NCBI GenBank assembly: GCA_020740775.1
Contig: JAHEWK010000005.1
Location: 2,542,001-2,606,000, forward strand
Length of the DNA: 64,000 nt
Reading direction: 5' to 3'
DNA from: Ilyonectria destructans
Taxonomy: Eukaryota; Ascomycota; Sordariomycetes; Hypocreales; Nectriaceae
The notes under the pieces are model-generated. The model searched no databases, had not been told where the DNA came from, and worked only from the letters and a program-made list of their open reading frames with translations. The stretch's first letter is position 1. Every line of letters starts with the position of its first letter. This document shows positions 48,192 to 59,805 of this stretch, in pieces. The translations under genes were made by a program, and so were the position numbers.

Positions 48192-50182
48192 TTATAGACC
48201 ACTATCGATCTGGAGCGGGATGTTGGATTTCGTCCACTTGCCCCACTCGCGGCAGGTCTGAGCGACGACGTTGGGGATCCTGTACTTCTCGACCTTATCC
48301 GGGTTCGTGAGGAACTGAACTAAGAAGCCCGCAGACACATGCCAAGCGATGTGGCAATGGAAGGGCCAGACACCTAGTAAAGTGGGTTAGCAAGAGGTCC
48401 GGGGCAGTGAACGATATGGGGGTAGTTTACCTGGGTTGTCACCGGCGTCGAACTGAATCACCACATGGCCGTTGCCCTGAACCTGGATGACATCTCGGCG
48501 CTGGGGGTTATTTCGGTTGATGATGGTACCGTCCCAGGCTCCGGCGCCCTCATGGAGGATGTACATGTTGAAGCCGTGAAGATGCATGGGGTGGCTTTGG
48601 TTTAGTTGTTAGCGTGATTCAACAGTCTGGCGAGAAATTGAGTTAACTTACGGAATGGGAGTGTTGTTGATGACATTGACGCGTACGCTCTTAGCGCTGC
48701 CAGTGTTCTTGACGTTCCACTGCTCCTCGAAGTCGTCTTCTCCGAGCTTGGCAAGCAGCAAGGTCGGGCTGTTATAGTTGGCGCGGAAGTCGACGCCGTC
48801 AAACTTGAATAGGGTATTACCACTGCCGTTGACGAAAAGCTCGACGGGCATATCGTATGTGAGTTGGGCGGCGGGCAGGGGCAGCTTCATCAACGGGACG
48901 GTCAGGGCCAGGTCATCGTTGACACAGGTGGCAGGGTCAGGGATGTCCCAGGCCGTGGACTTGGGCTCCTTGGTCTGGTCGGCCTTATCGTAGTAGATGG
49001 CGGCTAAGGCGTTGTGGTTTGTGGCCAGACTGCAGGGCACAGAGATGTTGGCGCGCATCCAGTAGGAATCTAGCTTGCCATTTGCCTTGACGAGAACGTC
49101 GGTGCGCTGACCGATACCTAGGGTAACAACCTTAGTATCATAGGGTTCGACCTGGACGAAGTCATTGGCGATGACCGTCATAGTATGGCCATCGATGGAA
49201 AACCGCTGCAGGGCTTCGGCACCGGCATTGATGAGGCGCAGGCGGTGGACCTTGCCACGCTTGAACTTGAACTTGGAGAGACCGGCCTGACTGTTGCAGG
49301 TGGTGGTATCTGTGGCAGGCAGGGTAGAGCAGTTGAAGTTGTTCTTTCCGTTGATGAGGTTGTTGTCAGAGATAACGATGCCGATATTGGGGTTCATGAC
49401 ATCTTCGACGAGGTCGAAGTATGGTCTGTGATACCAATCACCGACCATAACAGGACCGACATCAACATCATAGTCTCGCTTATCACGAGGACCGTGGATA
49501 ACAATAGGACCGATAAGACCAGCAGCATATTGAGCAGAGTAGTGAGAGTGATACCAGGTAGTGCCATACATTTCAGCAAGGAACTGGTATGTAAAGCTCT
49601 TTCCAGGGGCGATAGGGCATTGGGTAATACCAGGGACACCATCCTCCCAGGGGGTATCCTTCTGGAGGAACCCGTGCCAGTGCAGGGCGACACCCTCGTC
49701 CTCAATCTCATTGTGAACGGTAACCTGAATGGTGTCGCCCCAGTTGGCTTCGATAGTGGGGCCGGGGAAGGCACCGTTGATGAGGATGGCAGACAGTTCA
49801 TAGCCATCAGGGGCAATAGTGCCACGCTGGATATTGAAGTCATACCTCCTGATGACACCCGTGTGGGGACAGGTCTTGTAGTAGTTGGTATGGGCGTTCA
49901 TCTTGCTCCAAGGAAACCCATTGGGAGTAGGGTTGTTGGTCAAGAAGTAGGGGAGCTGAGGGGCCTCCACCGTTCCCAAGACAGACTTGCTATAGATGGG
50001 GTCAACACCGGGCTCCATGTGATAGAGAAGGCAAGGGACAACTGGGGAACATACCCATTGGTTCTGAACTGACTCAAACCTCCTCCAAGAGAAGTGTTAG
50101 AGTAGCGACCGGAGTGACTGGCCCGGGGTTCCATCTGGGCGGGGAGGACGGACCTCCCCTGAATGCTGGCGGCGTTACCCAT
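48192..50182 (-). CDS. Laccase-like multicopper oxidase (ascomycete type)
   Basis: Copper oxidase that oxidises phenols or related substrates with O2 reduced to water. Exons 50182-50055, 49989-48652, 48594-48431 and 48373-48192 (603 aa), all in phase. All four copper signatures are present: ALHWHGF, WYHSHYSAQ, PHPMHLHG and FHCHIAWH; the T1 axial position after HVSAG is Phe. The protein ends exactly in DSGL, the C-terminal plug motif of ascomycete laccases. The 65-nt intron 50054-49990 is read as coding by naive ORF finding. From the first supported ATG the N-terminus is MGNAASIQGRSVLPAQ, with no signal peptide; an upstream signal exon is possible but was not found. Single laccase gene with no pigment cluster beside it. 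Confidence 0.9.
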
Positions 50183-52741
50183 TATCAAGCGAGTGATAGA
50201 ATGGAAGGATTGACTGATCTCAAAGAGTGTGAGCTGAAGGTACTGGGGCAAAATCCTCCATCTTCACGGCGGGATCTGCCAGTTATATACGTCGCGTGCC
50301 TGTTGGGAGCAGCTGATTACAGCCAGGGCGAAATAAGGCAAAGACGCCGTTGCTCTCAGGGACGGGTACAACGCATCTGCCGAACTCCCGTGCCTGATTC
50401 CTACTGGCACCCCACAGCTCATCTCAAGAGAGGCTTGCAGATACGTAGTAAGAGCTCGGTCGAGGCCCCAGAGAGGCCATGTTGGACAGAGCGTAGGTGG
50501 ATCTGTGGAGGAGTTGATGAGCAGCACGGGCTGGATGTGGGGCCCCCAAGCACAGCTCAGGTGAAGCTGCAAAGCAGGATGACAGTCAGCACACCAAAGA
50601 CAAGAAAAGGGCCACTCGTGAAGGGATGTTGCCGCCTATCAGGCTGCCAGATTCTATCTCATCGACCCATATCGCAATGCCCGAGGTGGTAAAAGGTGTG
50701 GTGGCTTCAGCCTCAGACGCGAGTGTAAAATAGCAACATGATCGGCAATCCAGGTCAGGGTGTCGAGAGGATTCGATTAGAATAGCCACAAAATGCACCA
50801 AGCCCTTCACGGAGAGCCGACTGATGTCACATCACTCGGTCGCCTCGGATGTCCAGGGAAGTCCCATGGACACGGGAGAAGTGATGGGCGGGCTCAGACC
50901 CCTTCGTGTAAACGCTGACTCCAGTGGTGTGCCCTACGGGGTAGGAGTTGTGGTGGGAACCGTAGGATCGCGCTCGCTGTTCCTGCCACTAAGTAAAGAA
51001 GCATGATAGTTGTGGCGGACCCAATCGGAGGACTTATTTAGTAACTCAACAGACAACACGAACCACGGCGTTGGTCAGGATCCGCCTCGGGCATGTCTTA
51101 GTTGGGACCTTCGGGTCCCGTAGGCCTAGCCTAGCGCCAAGTCATCACGCATCTTCGGGGGTTTGTATACGCTACGTATGTAGCTAGAATCTGGGGCTAT
51201 GTAGGATTCAGGTATGAGGCAATCGAAACGAAGCCCCACAGCAGGCCGCCTTGGCCCTGGCCCTGGCCGGACCCGACCGGCACCGCGACTGGCGGTCGAT
51301 CTGGAGTCTGGGGCTCAAGATGTCATTCGTGATTGGCGTGGATGGAGTCATGCAAGGTCCGGGGCCCCTGGCATGGTCTCACAAAGGGAGCCCTCCATCA
51401 GCCGTCCTGGTACTGTAACCTCACGCAAACCTCTCGCAGGATTTAGCAGCGTCCAGCTGCACTGCTGCAGCCCGCGTCTGGTCTGCGAGGTCTGGATGGT
51501 CTGGATGCCAGGGAGAGGGACCGTGTGTGTCGTCTTGGGTATCTTGGCGAACATCTTGGCGGGCAGAAAATCAATTGCCGTTGGGGGTGGGACGATTCCA
51601 TGAGGGGGTGGGTGGCTGCCCTGTAGCCTGTTGCATGTAATCGATGCAGTCTATCGCATGGCGAGTGTCAGCAAGTCAGCCCCAAAAACATGGCATGGCA
51701 TGGCACGTAGCCATGACAGGGCAAAGCAGGGAGGACATGGCGCAAGGCTCGTCTCTTCAACCGTCAGCAAGCGGTCAACGGCCAACGGCAAATAAGCAAC
51801 GTCACACTACAGTCAGCTAGGGTGAAAAAATATACCACTTAGGGCGACAGACCCAACATGCGTGATGTTGTGGAACATCGCGTCGGGCCTCAGCTGGCCA
51901 CAGATTGGGTGGATCCTGGTATCTCTGTGAGCTGGGACCAATCGCAGCATAACACTCGACTACGCAGTATGAGCCATTTGTCCCGCAGATGGATTGCAGG
52001 CAATATCTGCAGTCGGCAGTGCAGAATCCCATCAACGCCATTCTTGGGCACTGAACATGCAAAGACGGGAGGGCTGAGAGGGCGGAAACCTTATCTGACC
52101 AACAGATTATCCACTGGGGAGCATGTCGGCAAGCCTCTAGCACCAGCGCCACGACTAACAAAGGCTCCGAGACCTCGTATCAACCTGTAAGGTGTGTCAG
52201 GTCACGGGGGGTTGCAGCGGCATCAGCCTGCATGCGGTTCAAGGATATTTCGACATGTGCAGTTGACACGCTCGAGGTCAACGCCACAACTGGCTTTGTG
52301 GAGGTTATTGGCGACCGGTGTGGGAGGATTCCGCCTTCCTGCCAGCATAACGCTAGCATACCGCTTTCCGCATTCGAACCCTCAGGTTAGCCACACCTCA
52401 GTCCCGGGTAGTGGGCGGGCGTCGGACCCGGCGAGGCTGTGGCCCTGGGCTCCGGCGCGTCTCACGGGCCAAAGGTTAAGCACTGTCTTCGTATCCGTTG
52501 GTTGAAACGCATGGAGAATTCGGTCCGCCGAACAAGCACAGTCAGATTGTCCCTTGTCCCTTGTTCCCTGTCCCTAGGCGGTAGAACTTTGGTTGATATA
52601 TTACAGAATGCGGCCGTTGACGGCCAGACTGTACATGGGCGAAATATCGGTGTCAACTGCTCGCATTAGCTGCAGATGCCCCTCGCTTGCTGATCCTGAT
52701 GATGCTGCTGCCTTTGCTTCTGCCGCTGCCGCTGCCGCTCC
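50183..52741. other. 2.6-kb gene-poor region
   Basis: No gene recognised between the laccase start and the MGR2 stop. Direct CCCTGG repeats (around 51255-51268) and TGGCA repeats (around 51693-51705) occur. The left side should carry the laccase promoter. Confidence 0.45.
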
Positions 52742-53393
52742 CTATGATCTCTTCCAAGCGGGGTTTGCCATCAATACTATGGGCCGCCGCTGCGCTCGCA
52801 TATACAGCTCGTGCATTCTGGGGTCGCCGTCGGATCGGATGACACTACCGATTGACATGAAGAAGCTGAGGCGCCCTTGTCAGTGACTACGCACATATGA
52901 TGAGATGACGAGATAACAAGGAAATGCGCCTTACCCAAAGGTAGCGCCTGAGCCTAGCATATACTGGCCCAGCGTCCTCATGATTCCGTTGGGGCCGGCT
53001 CCATAGCGGAAGATGTTGACGGTTCCTACTGGGTGTCAGTCATCGATCTAGCCCTCCGGGGCGCGGGGGCCCAAGGGTTGCCACTCGGTGTGGTGACAGC
53101 TCTGGGTATCCCAGCTTTCCCACGAGTGTTGCTGTGCAGGAGACGCTACCAAAAACAAAGCCCATGATCACTCCCACGGCTGCAGGCATGTCAGAATAAA
53201 GGTCGAGACTCCGAGGATTCTGTGGGATATCGTACTTCCACCCATCATAGCGCCCATCTTGACTGCACCACCTCCAGCGTTAGCCAGGTTCATCTCCTCT
53301 GCTCTCTCCTCGAGCGACCGAGGCAGATAACGTACACTTGTCTGCGTTCGAGGGACCATGCTGGCCAGCATTCATTGGCGCGACGGGCGGCAT
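52742..53393 (-). CDS. MGR2: Mitochondrial TIM23 subunit Mgr2 (Romo1 homologue)
   Basis: Inner-membrane subunit that couples TIM21 to the TIM23 presequence translocase; animal Romo1. The gene is split into five short exons that ORF finders miss: 53393-53336, 53262-53236, 53179-53150, 53025-52935 and 52865-52742 (109 aa; two exons are only 27 and 30 nt). All phases close. The spliced protein reads NADKFKMGAMMGGTVGVIM, GFVFGTVNIFRYGAGPNG, RTLGQYMLGSGATFGFFMS and IGSVIRSD, the invariant Romo1/Mgr2 sequence with two glycine-zipper membrane hairpins (GxxxG repeats). The tail MRAQRRPIVLMANPAWKRS is fungal. Donors GTACGT, GTACGA, GTAGCG and GTAAGG. Divergent from the FHA gene. Confidence 0.95.
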
Positions 53394-54404
53394 GGTGAAG
53401 AAACAGGGTTATCGGTTCGATTTATCGATTCTGGAAGCTTCCGCTCTGCTATTCGTACGCTTCGGCGGGGGTTTGGGTCGTGAGTGTCGGGATTTCTTTT
53501 TTGTTCGAAGCTCTCACCACGCCAGTCTTTCGAGCTCAAGAACGTCCATCCAATTCCATTCGACTCTCTCATTGGCTACAGAGGAATGAGGAGAATGGCG
53601 CCCGGCAAAAGTGTTATTCCGCAGCACGGACCACGGCGCACAGTGCCCGTGATCACCCGCGAGTCAGCAGCCACTGTGAAGAAACATCACGTGGCTCCTC
53701 TTCGTGGGTCAACAGCCGGCTCCACAGCGCGCCTATCCAGATGAGAGGCATTTGATTGTGCATTTTCTCGAGCTCTCGTGAGCATCTAGACAGTTGTCTG
53801 TCTAGCCTTCGCTTTGTTGTGTGGTGCTGGGTGCTTTGCGAGCACATGCCAGAGTCAATGGGCGTGTGCTCCACTGTATCTGGCCCCCAATTTCAATACG
53901 CCAAGCAGCGCTTAGCGAGACGGGGGGACAGAATCACCAGAACCTCCCATCAGCTCACTCACGGCTTGAGCCCATCCATCACTGCGACGCGAAACCGCCT
54001 AGGCATCGCGAAAATCCCTTTCTTGGTGAGTTTTGCACCGATACAACCGCTGGCAGTTGTTTTTTTCGACCTCGATCGACTTCCCCACGCGTTGTGGGCC
54101 GTCGCCAACGATACCGCCCCCCTACGCCAACTTCGCCCCAACCTCGGACTGACGTTTTTTTCTTCTTCAACGCAGAGCAGCGAGCCACGCGAATATACCC
54201 CTTTCCAGCGAAGCGCATCGCACCGGATCGCGGCCATCTCTATCCACATCGAGCCATTACCAGTGGGAGTCCTTCTGTCCTGACCGGTGGCGGAGTGGCG
54301 ACGACGACCTTAGGCGAGAACCGCACGCTTCAAACGCGAGTCCCCGGCCTTCACCATCTTCAACCTTCTCGTCCATCGGCCTGGCCCGCCGTTGAGCCTT
54401 CCTC
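53394..54404. promoter_or_regulatory. Divergent promoter, MGR2 / FHA protein
   Basis: About 1 kb between start codons. Frames here (for example 53756-54283 plus) are Arg/Ser/Pro-rich shadows without motifs; a CT-rich leader precedes the FHA start. Confidence 0.45.
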
Positions 54405-56698
54405 ATGACGGCTGTAGCAAACCCACAGACCTTTCCGCAAATTTCACGACCAGCATGGGGCACGATTAACGGAAATCACCAAATGAACCCAGACGACGCA
54501 CGAGGGGGCATCGGCATGTTTGTGCCGCGCAAAACCTTGTCGCGGACCAACTCGTCGTCATCCGTCTCTTCAACATCGTCAAATTCATCTGCCACTACAG
54601 TTGCTTCCAACGGCTCTCAACCCAATGGCACTCCCATGTCCTCGACGACTGATTTGAGCCAATGGTCAGCCAACGGAGCACCTCGGAAGCGACCTCAGCC
54701 CAAGAGCGCTTGGCCGGCCGGAAAAGGCGACTTCCAGCAGGACGTTTCCAGACTTGCCAATAATCGGACTGCCGGGATGATGGCATCTCATGGGCCGGTG
54801 CAAGCTGCCTCTGGTCAAGTCCAGATGACGCCGCAAGGCATGATGCGCCCTATGCCTGCTGAGCAGTTTCCTCCCGGGCAACCAGTACTCTACCTTCTTT
54901 CACTCAACGGGACCTTTGAACGAAAAACAATCGCCGTCCCTTTTGCTCCCGATAGCCTACGAATCGGCCGCCAAACAAACCAAAAGACAATCCCGACGCC
55001 CACCAACGGGTTCTTTGACAGTAAAGTGCTGTCCAGACAACACGCTGAGATTTATGCCGAGCGCAACGGGAAAATCTACATACGCGATGTTAAGTCATCA
55101 AACGGCACATTTGTCAACGGCACGCGCCTCTCACAGGAGAATCGTGAATCAGAGCCCCATGAGCTTCAGACCTCGGACCACCTTGAACTTGGTATCGACA
55201 TCGTTAGTGAAGATCAGAAGACTGTAGTTCACCACAAGGTGGCTGCCAAGGTCGAACATGCCGGGTTCTTGAGCTCCTCGAACAACGTACTCGACATGAA
55301 TTTTGGCGATCTTGACCCAGCCAACGGTGCCATGATGATTCCCTCCGGCGCCATGCCAATGCGAGGTCGCAATGGCAGCAATGTATCTATGGCCAACAAT
55401 GGCCGGATGATGCCTAACGGAGGTGGTATGGGCATGCAACCTAACGGAATTCCGCAACAAAGACCCTTCTTCCTCACGCCAATTGCCACCGATCAAATTC
55501 TCAAGCGACTTGCCGTATGTATCACCAATCTCTAAATCTCTGATATTTGCGCTAATTTATCCCAAAGAACGAAATGCGAAGCGCTCGTGTCCAGGCCCAA
55601 GACCTGGGTCGGACGAACCAATTCGTGAACACGCTCCTATCGAAGGAAGACTTGAAGGACCTCGAGAAACCAGAAGCTCCACAGCCTCCCAAGCCGCAGC
55701 CCATGGTTAATGGAAACGGTATCCCATTCCGATCCGACCCTAAGGCGCGTTTCTCAGACCCTCCTGCGCCACCACCACAACAACCACTTCCCGAAAAGCC
55801 GGATGTCCCCTCACTGAAGCGAGGCCCAACCGAGCGACCGAAATCCGGCCCGCCAAATGGTTCCCCTGTTCGACAAGACAACCTTAGTCAGATCATTCAA
55901 CTCACAGAGGCTCTTAACAACGCAAAGCGAGATATCGACACGCAGACCGTCCGTATGCGCGAGCTTGAAGAGATGCTCCAGAAGGAGCGCCTCGCACGTG
56001 AGGAGGCGGAAGACTTGGCTAAGCGGCTGGAGGAGACCGCAACTACCCACATAAACGGCTCCGCTGTCCATGGCGAGGCAGATGGCATCAACGGCACACT
56101 GGCTGAGGAGGGGGACGTTGCAGACGTTCAGGAACAAGAGTCTACCGAGGAGGTCAACCCGGCTGTTGACCCGGCTCAGGAGACCGCTACCGCTCTCCAG
56201 GCCCGCATCGATATAATGGACAGTCAGATGCGGGATATGAAAGAGCAGATGGAGGAGTGGAAGCAGCGATGCGAGGTTGCCGAATCTGAACGAGATGCCG
56301 ACAGAAAGACTCTGGCAGAGATGGTTGTCCAACTTCGCGCGGAGGAGGCAGCCAGAGAGGAGGCCCAGAGGAAGGCTCGATCGCGATCAAGACAACGGCT
56401 TGCCGAAGCCACAGCTGCCGAAGTCGACGAGGAAGCCACTTCAGAAGCCAACGAGGACTCTGTTGAGAAGTCTCAGGCTGATGGCTCTGGCCCCACCACC
56501 AAGTCGATCGATGCGCCGAGCCTTTCTCGAGCCAACACCATTAAGCCGATGACCTCCGATAAGGGAGCACTCGCACAGGAACACCGTCTGCAGGCTGCTT
56601 TGCCTTTCGCATCGATGTTCGGCGTTGTGCTGTTCGGCGTGGGCTTGATGGCATATCTTAATGGGTGGCAGGCCCAACCACCCAACCCTGAGCAATGA
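54405..56698 (+). CDS. ham-4: FHA-domain tail-anchored protein, STRIPAK subunit HAM-4/PRO45 (SLMAP) type
   Basis: Likely the SLMAP-like subunit of the fungal STRIPAK complex, needed in Neurospora and Sordaria for hyphal fusion and fruiting-body development, and anchored at ER/nuclear envelope or mitochondria. Exons 54405-55514 and 55568-56698 (746 aa), one 53-nt intron GTATGT to AAAG. Ser/Asn/Thr-rich N-terminus; FHA domain at about residues 165-270 with LRIGRQTN, VLSRQHAEIY, IRDVKSSNGTFVNG (phosphothreonine-binding Arg, Ser and Asn-Gly present). After a Met/Gly/Asn linker, Pro-rich segment (PQPPKPQP), then a long coiled coil (ELEEMLQKERLAREEAEDLA) and a C-terminal membrane anchor (FASMFGVVLFGVGLMAYLNG) followed by a short luminal tail. 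Domain order identifies the family; the name is by homology recall. Confidence 0.9.
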
Positions 56699-57767
56699 TC
56701 ATCGCTCGTATGGATCAGACTGTATGAGAGGTTTCCTGCGAATGTTAGCTAGAGGGATCGGGGATTACGACATCTTATCCTGGGGATTTGTAACTTTGTC
56801 ATGAGCGGTATTCATAATGCAGCATGCGGTATACCGCCTGGAACCAAACGACGAGACGAGACGACACCACCATGGACATAGCCGACTGGACCACTGTTTT
56901 CCTTTGTACGTATTATACTTGGCTTCTCTTGTACCAATGGCAACTAGACAATGGCATGACTCGAGGACCTTCGTTGGCAAGGACTCGGCGTGACACTGTC
57001 AGGTTGGACGGAACGGCGTTAATCTTTTTCGACTTCAATACATGGATTGAGGCGTACGAAGGACACAAAGATGGAGATGCGAGCAGTGGGCTGCATGGAC
57101 GAGATAGCGACGGAGGACTTATTTTTCTTGCATTACCTACTTTATCAAGTGTGAATTGCTCAATACAAAAAGGGCTTCAGCTTTTGAATATTAATGCTCT
57201 GCTTCTCTCTCAGATTCCAAACTGCCTGCTAACCAAGCTTGTCAATGAACCCAACCTTTGCGTCATAGACTTAGGCTGTGGTAGGCCACTGCATCCTACT
57301 CGATGCTAGGTGCCGGGAATCGGCGTAATATAGATGGCCGCCTAATATCAGGTGGAAAATGCACACTGGGCCAGATGTCGGGGCTTCGCATTCGCATCCG
57401 CCGACCCCGACAAGCCTCTAGTACTAACCACCGACGCTAACTCATTTTCGTATTTTCCCGGCACATTATTGAACCGCTTCACCACCAAACCTGATCGTGG
57501 GCGACGTCGACGATTAATTTAATGACCCGTGCTTTGTCTGAGAGGAGAAACGGGTTCAACGAGGTCGGGATCGGGTAGTTTGCAAATGCGATGGGAGACG
57601 TGGCTTGGGATTCGCCCGCTGAGAAAGGGCTATAAAGACGGCCGGTCTCGAGAGATGGCATGGGAAATGTTCTACTCTAGAACTAAATATTGGCACAGCT
57701 TTGTGGCCAAGGTTACCATCATAATTTTCTCTCTAGTTGCAAATTGTATTACACTTTCTCGCCTAAA
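56699..57767. other. Intergenic with promoter of the dehydrogenase
   Basis: No gene supported. A 161-codon plus frame (56824-57309) has no motif. The right end contains a TATA box. Confidence 0.45.
57631..57637 (+). promoter_or_regulatory. TATA box (TATAAAG) of the short-chain dehydrogenase gene
   Basis: TATAAAG lies about 131 bp upstream of the ATG at 57768 in a GC-richer context, leaving a leader of roughly 100 nt. Confidence 0.5.
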
Positions 57768-58843
57768 ATGGTAGCTATTTCCAAAGTCCTGGAGTCCAAC
57801 CTCCTTGCCCGCTCAACCCTCCCCAGCGGGCTCGTCGCTGTATTCGCAGGCGCCACGGCTGGAATTGGCGAGATGGCCCTCAAAGCATTCACCAAACACA
57901 CGCTGCAGCCAAGAATCTACTTCATCGGTCGCTCATAAGAGGCTGGTGATCGGCTGCAGCAGGAGCTGAAAACGCTGAATTCCGAGGGGACGTACAACTT
58001 CATCAAGACCGATCTGAGCTTGTTGAAGAACGTGGATGATGTGTGTAGAGATATCAAGAGCAAAGAGAAGGCGATCAATGTTCTCTTCATGAGCCAAGGG
58101 ACACTGAAGTTTGGTACTAGTAAGTTATTTCCCCATTGCTTCGTCAAGTGTCCGTTACTGACTTATTTCCATTTTTAGACACTGCTGAAGGCCTGCCCTT
58201 GATCACCGCAGTGACTCTATACTCTCGAACACGCCTCACTGTCAATCTACTTCCCAATCTACGACAGGCATCCTCCGTCCGCCGCGTCGTCACTGTCATG
58301 GCCGGTACCAAAGAAGGCCCTATTTACGCTGACGATATTCCCGGGCGAAAAGTCCCTCTTCGGGGCGCGAGGGGTCATCTCTGCACCGCTCTCACGCTGT
58401 CCCTCGAGGCGCTGTCTCTCAAAGCCCCCGAAGTATCCTTCATCCACAACTTCCCCGGCGCAGTGGACACAAATCTCATCCGGAGTGGGGATGGGATGAT
58501 CTTGCAGGTTGCTAAGTACTGGTTCCGGTTGTCAATGGCGGTGAGAAAGAGCTGGGTGCCCGCAGAGGAGTGCGGCGAGAGGCATGCCTGGCTGTGTCTA
58601 AGTGGGAGATACCCCGCCAATGAAGCCGGAGAGGGCGTTAATGGGGTAGCATCTGAGACGATTGCGATGGGTTCGGACGGGAAGAGTGGAAGTGGCGCGT
58701 ACAGCCTTGACTGGGATGGTGAGAGTGCATCGGAAACTGTTGTCAAGTTCCTCGACAGGTATCGAGCTGAAGGTATGGTGGACAGGGTTTGGGATCACCT
58801 GGAGGGCGAGTTTAAGAGAATTACGGGGACGACGTCCATTTAG
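57768..58843 (+). pseudogene. Short-chain dehydrogenase, inactivated by one nonsense codon
   Basis: NAD(P)-dependent SDR of the fungal accessory-metabolism type. Exons 57768-58119 and 58179-58843 join in phase (GTAAGT to TTTTAG). The N-terminus has the nucleotide-binding motif AGATAGIGEMALKAF and the strand end RIYFIGRS, immediately followed by TAA at 57936-57938 (codon 57), then EAGDRLQQELKTLN in the same frame, through to FLDRYRAEGMVDRVWDHLEG. The position is normally Gln in such proteins (GRSQEAGDR), so CAA-to-TAA explains it. The usual YxxxK region is replaced by LYSRTRL, so even the intact form may be atypical. Alternatives: stop readthrough or a sequence error; the rest of the frame is intact, so inactivation would be recent. 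Confidence 0.8.
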
Positions 58844-59109
58844 GCAGCTTTGGAGATTTTGGGGGATAAACTACTAGACAACACTAATTGACTAATGACT
58901 TTCGGCCTCTGTCAGCATCCTCTTGGTACTTTATTGAATGCTTGTCGTGGTGGGGTGAGATGATTGGTAATGCGCCGCAGCCGCCCCCTCTTCTATAGTG
59001 AAGCTAAATATGAGTCAACGCCCAAGCAGAATGGCGATATTCAACAACTATAAATTCAACGTATAAACCATTGTTATTGGGGTCACATAAAGCCTCGTTT
59101 CTGATAATT

Positions 59110-59805
59110 ATGCCCGAACAGAAATCCCGCACTCCCCTGCCTCAGGGCGTCCTCGACCTCATCCCCCAGACTGATGTCTGTACGAAGGCATTGGCTATAG
59201 CCCAAGATGTGCTCCCCGAACCTATCTTCAACCACAGCGTACGCGTCTTTCTCCTTTCCAAGTACATAGCCGAGAAGGAGAACAGCGAATGGCTAAAGGA
59301 ATCCCGACTGCCTTTGCTCTTCGTCGCTGCTGTGTGCCATGACCTTGGCGCCAGCGACCTCTACAACGGCAAACAGCGATTCGAGGTTGAGGGAGCCGAC
59401 GCTGCCAAGGCGCATCTCCTTGCGCATGGATCGACAGAAGGCGATAGCCACGATGTCTGGATCGCCATCGCAATCCACGCAAGCCCCGGAATTGCCGAAC
59501 GCATTAGCTCGCTCTCTCGCCTGGTCAGGTATGGCGTCAAGAGCGACTTCTCGCCGGCATACCGTGACGGACTTGGATTGGGGCTGGGAGATTATGCCAC
59601 CCAAATTGAGGAGCTCCTTCCACGATTGGACGTCGAAAAGGCTCTGGGAGATGCTGTGGTGAAGCAGGCGGTCAAAATTGCCGGGCCTATTGATAGCATG
59701 ACATACCCGGATTCGCAGAAGCACCCCCGTGGAAGTTGGCCCGGTATCCTGCTTCGGGCGCACCTTGAGAATCCCGAATGGGATGGCGTTAGCCCGGCAT
59801 TTTAA
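59110..59805 (+). CDS. HD-domain metal-dependent hydrolase (cyanamide hydratase-like)
   Basis: Single-exon 231-aa HD-superfamily protein. Metal ligands: His42 in NHSVRVFLLSKY, His77-Asp78 in AAVCHDLGASDLY, and later His residues in WIAIAIHASPGIAE. The size and the motifs ALAIAQDVLP, FEVEGADAAKAHLL and HPRGSWPGILLRAHLENPEW match the fungal HD proteins related to cyanamide hydratase/Ddi2, which in yeast hydrate cyanamide to urea. The start at 59110 is the first ATG in frame. Substrate not proven: many fungal paralogues are uncharacterised. It follows the broken dehydrogenase on the same strand by about 270 bp. Confidence 0.85.
   Translation: MPEQKSRTPLPQGVLDLIPQTDVCTKALAIAQDVLPEPIFNHSVRVFLLSKYIAEKENSEWLKESRLPLLFVAAVCHDLGASDLYNGKQRFEVEGADAAKAHLLAHGSTEGDSHDVWIAIAIHASPGIAERISSLSRLVRYGVKSDFSPAYRDGLGLGLGDYATQIEELLPRLDVEKALGDAVVKQAVKIAGPIDSMTYPDSQKHPRGSWPGILLRAHLENPEWDGVSPAF

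Noticed and set aside
49185..50072. 295-codon plus-strand frame opposite the laccase gene
   Set aside because: Antisense shadow of a clearly conserved coding exon.
53756..54283. 175-codon plus-strand frame upstream of the FHA gene
   Set aside because: It competes with a 195-codon frame in another phase; neither has a motif, and both fit a CT-rich leader.
56824..57309. 161-codon plus-strand frame after the FHA gene
   Set aside because: One hydrophobic run only; no motif or regulatory context, AT-rich 3' half.
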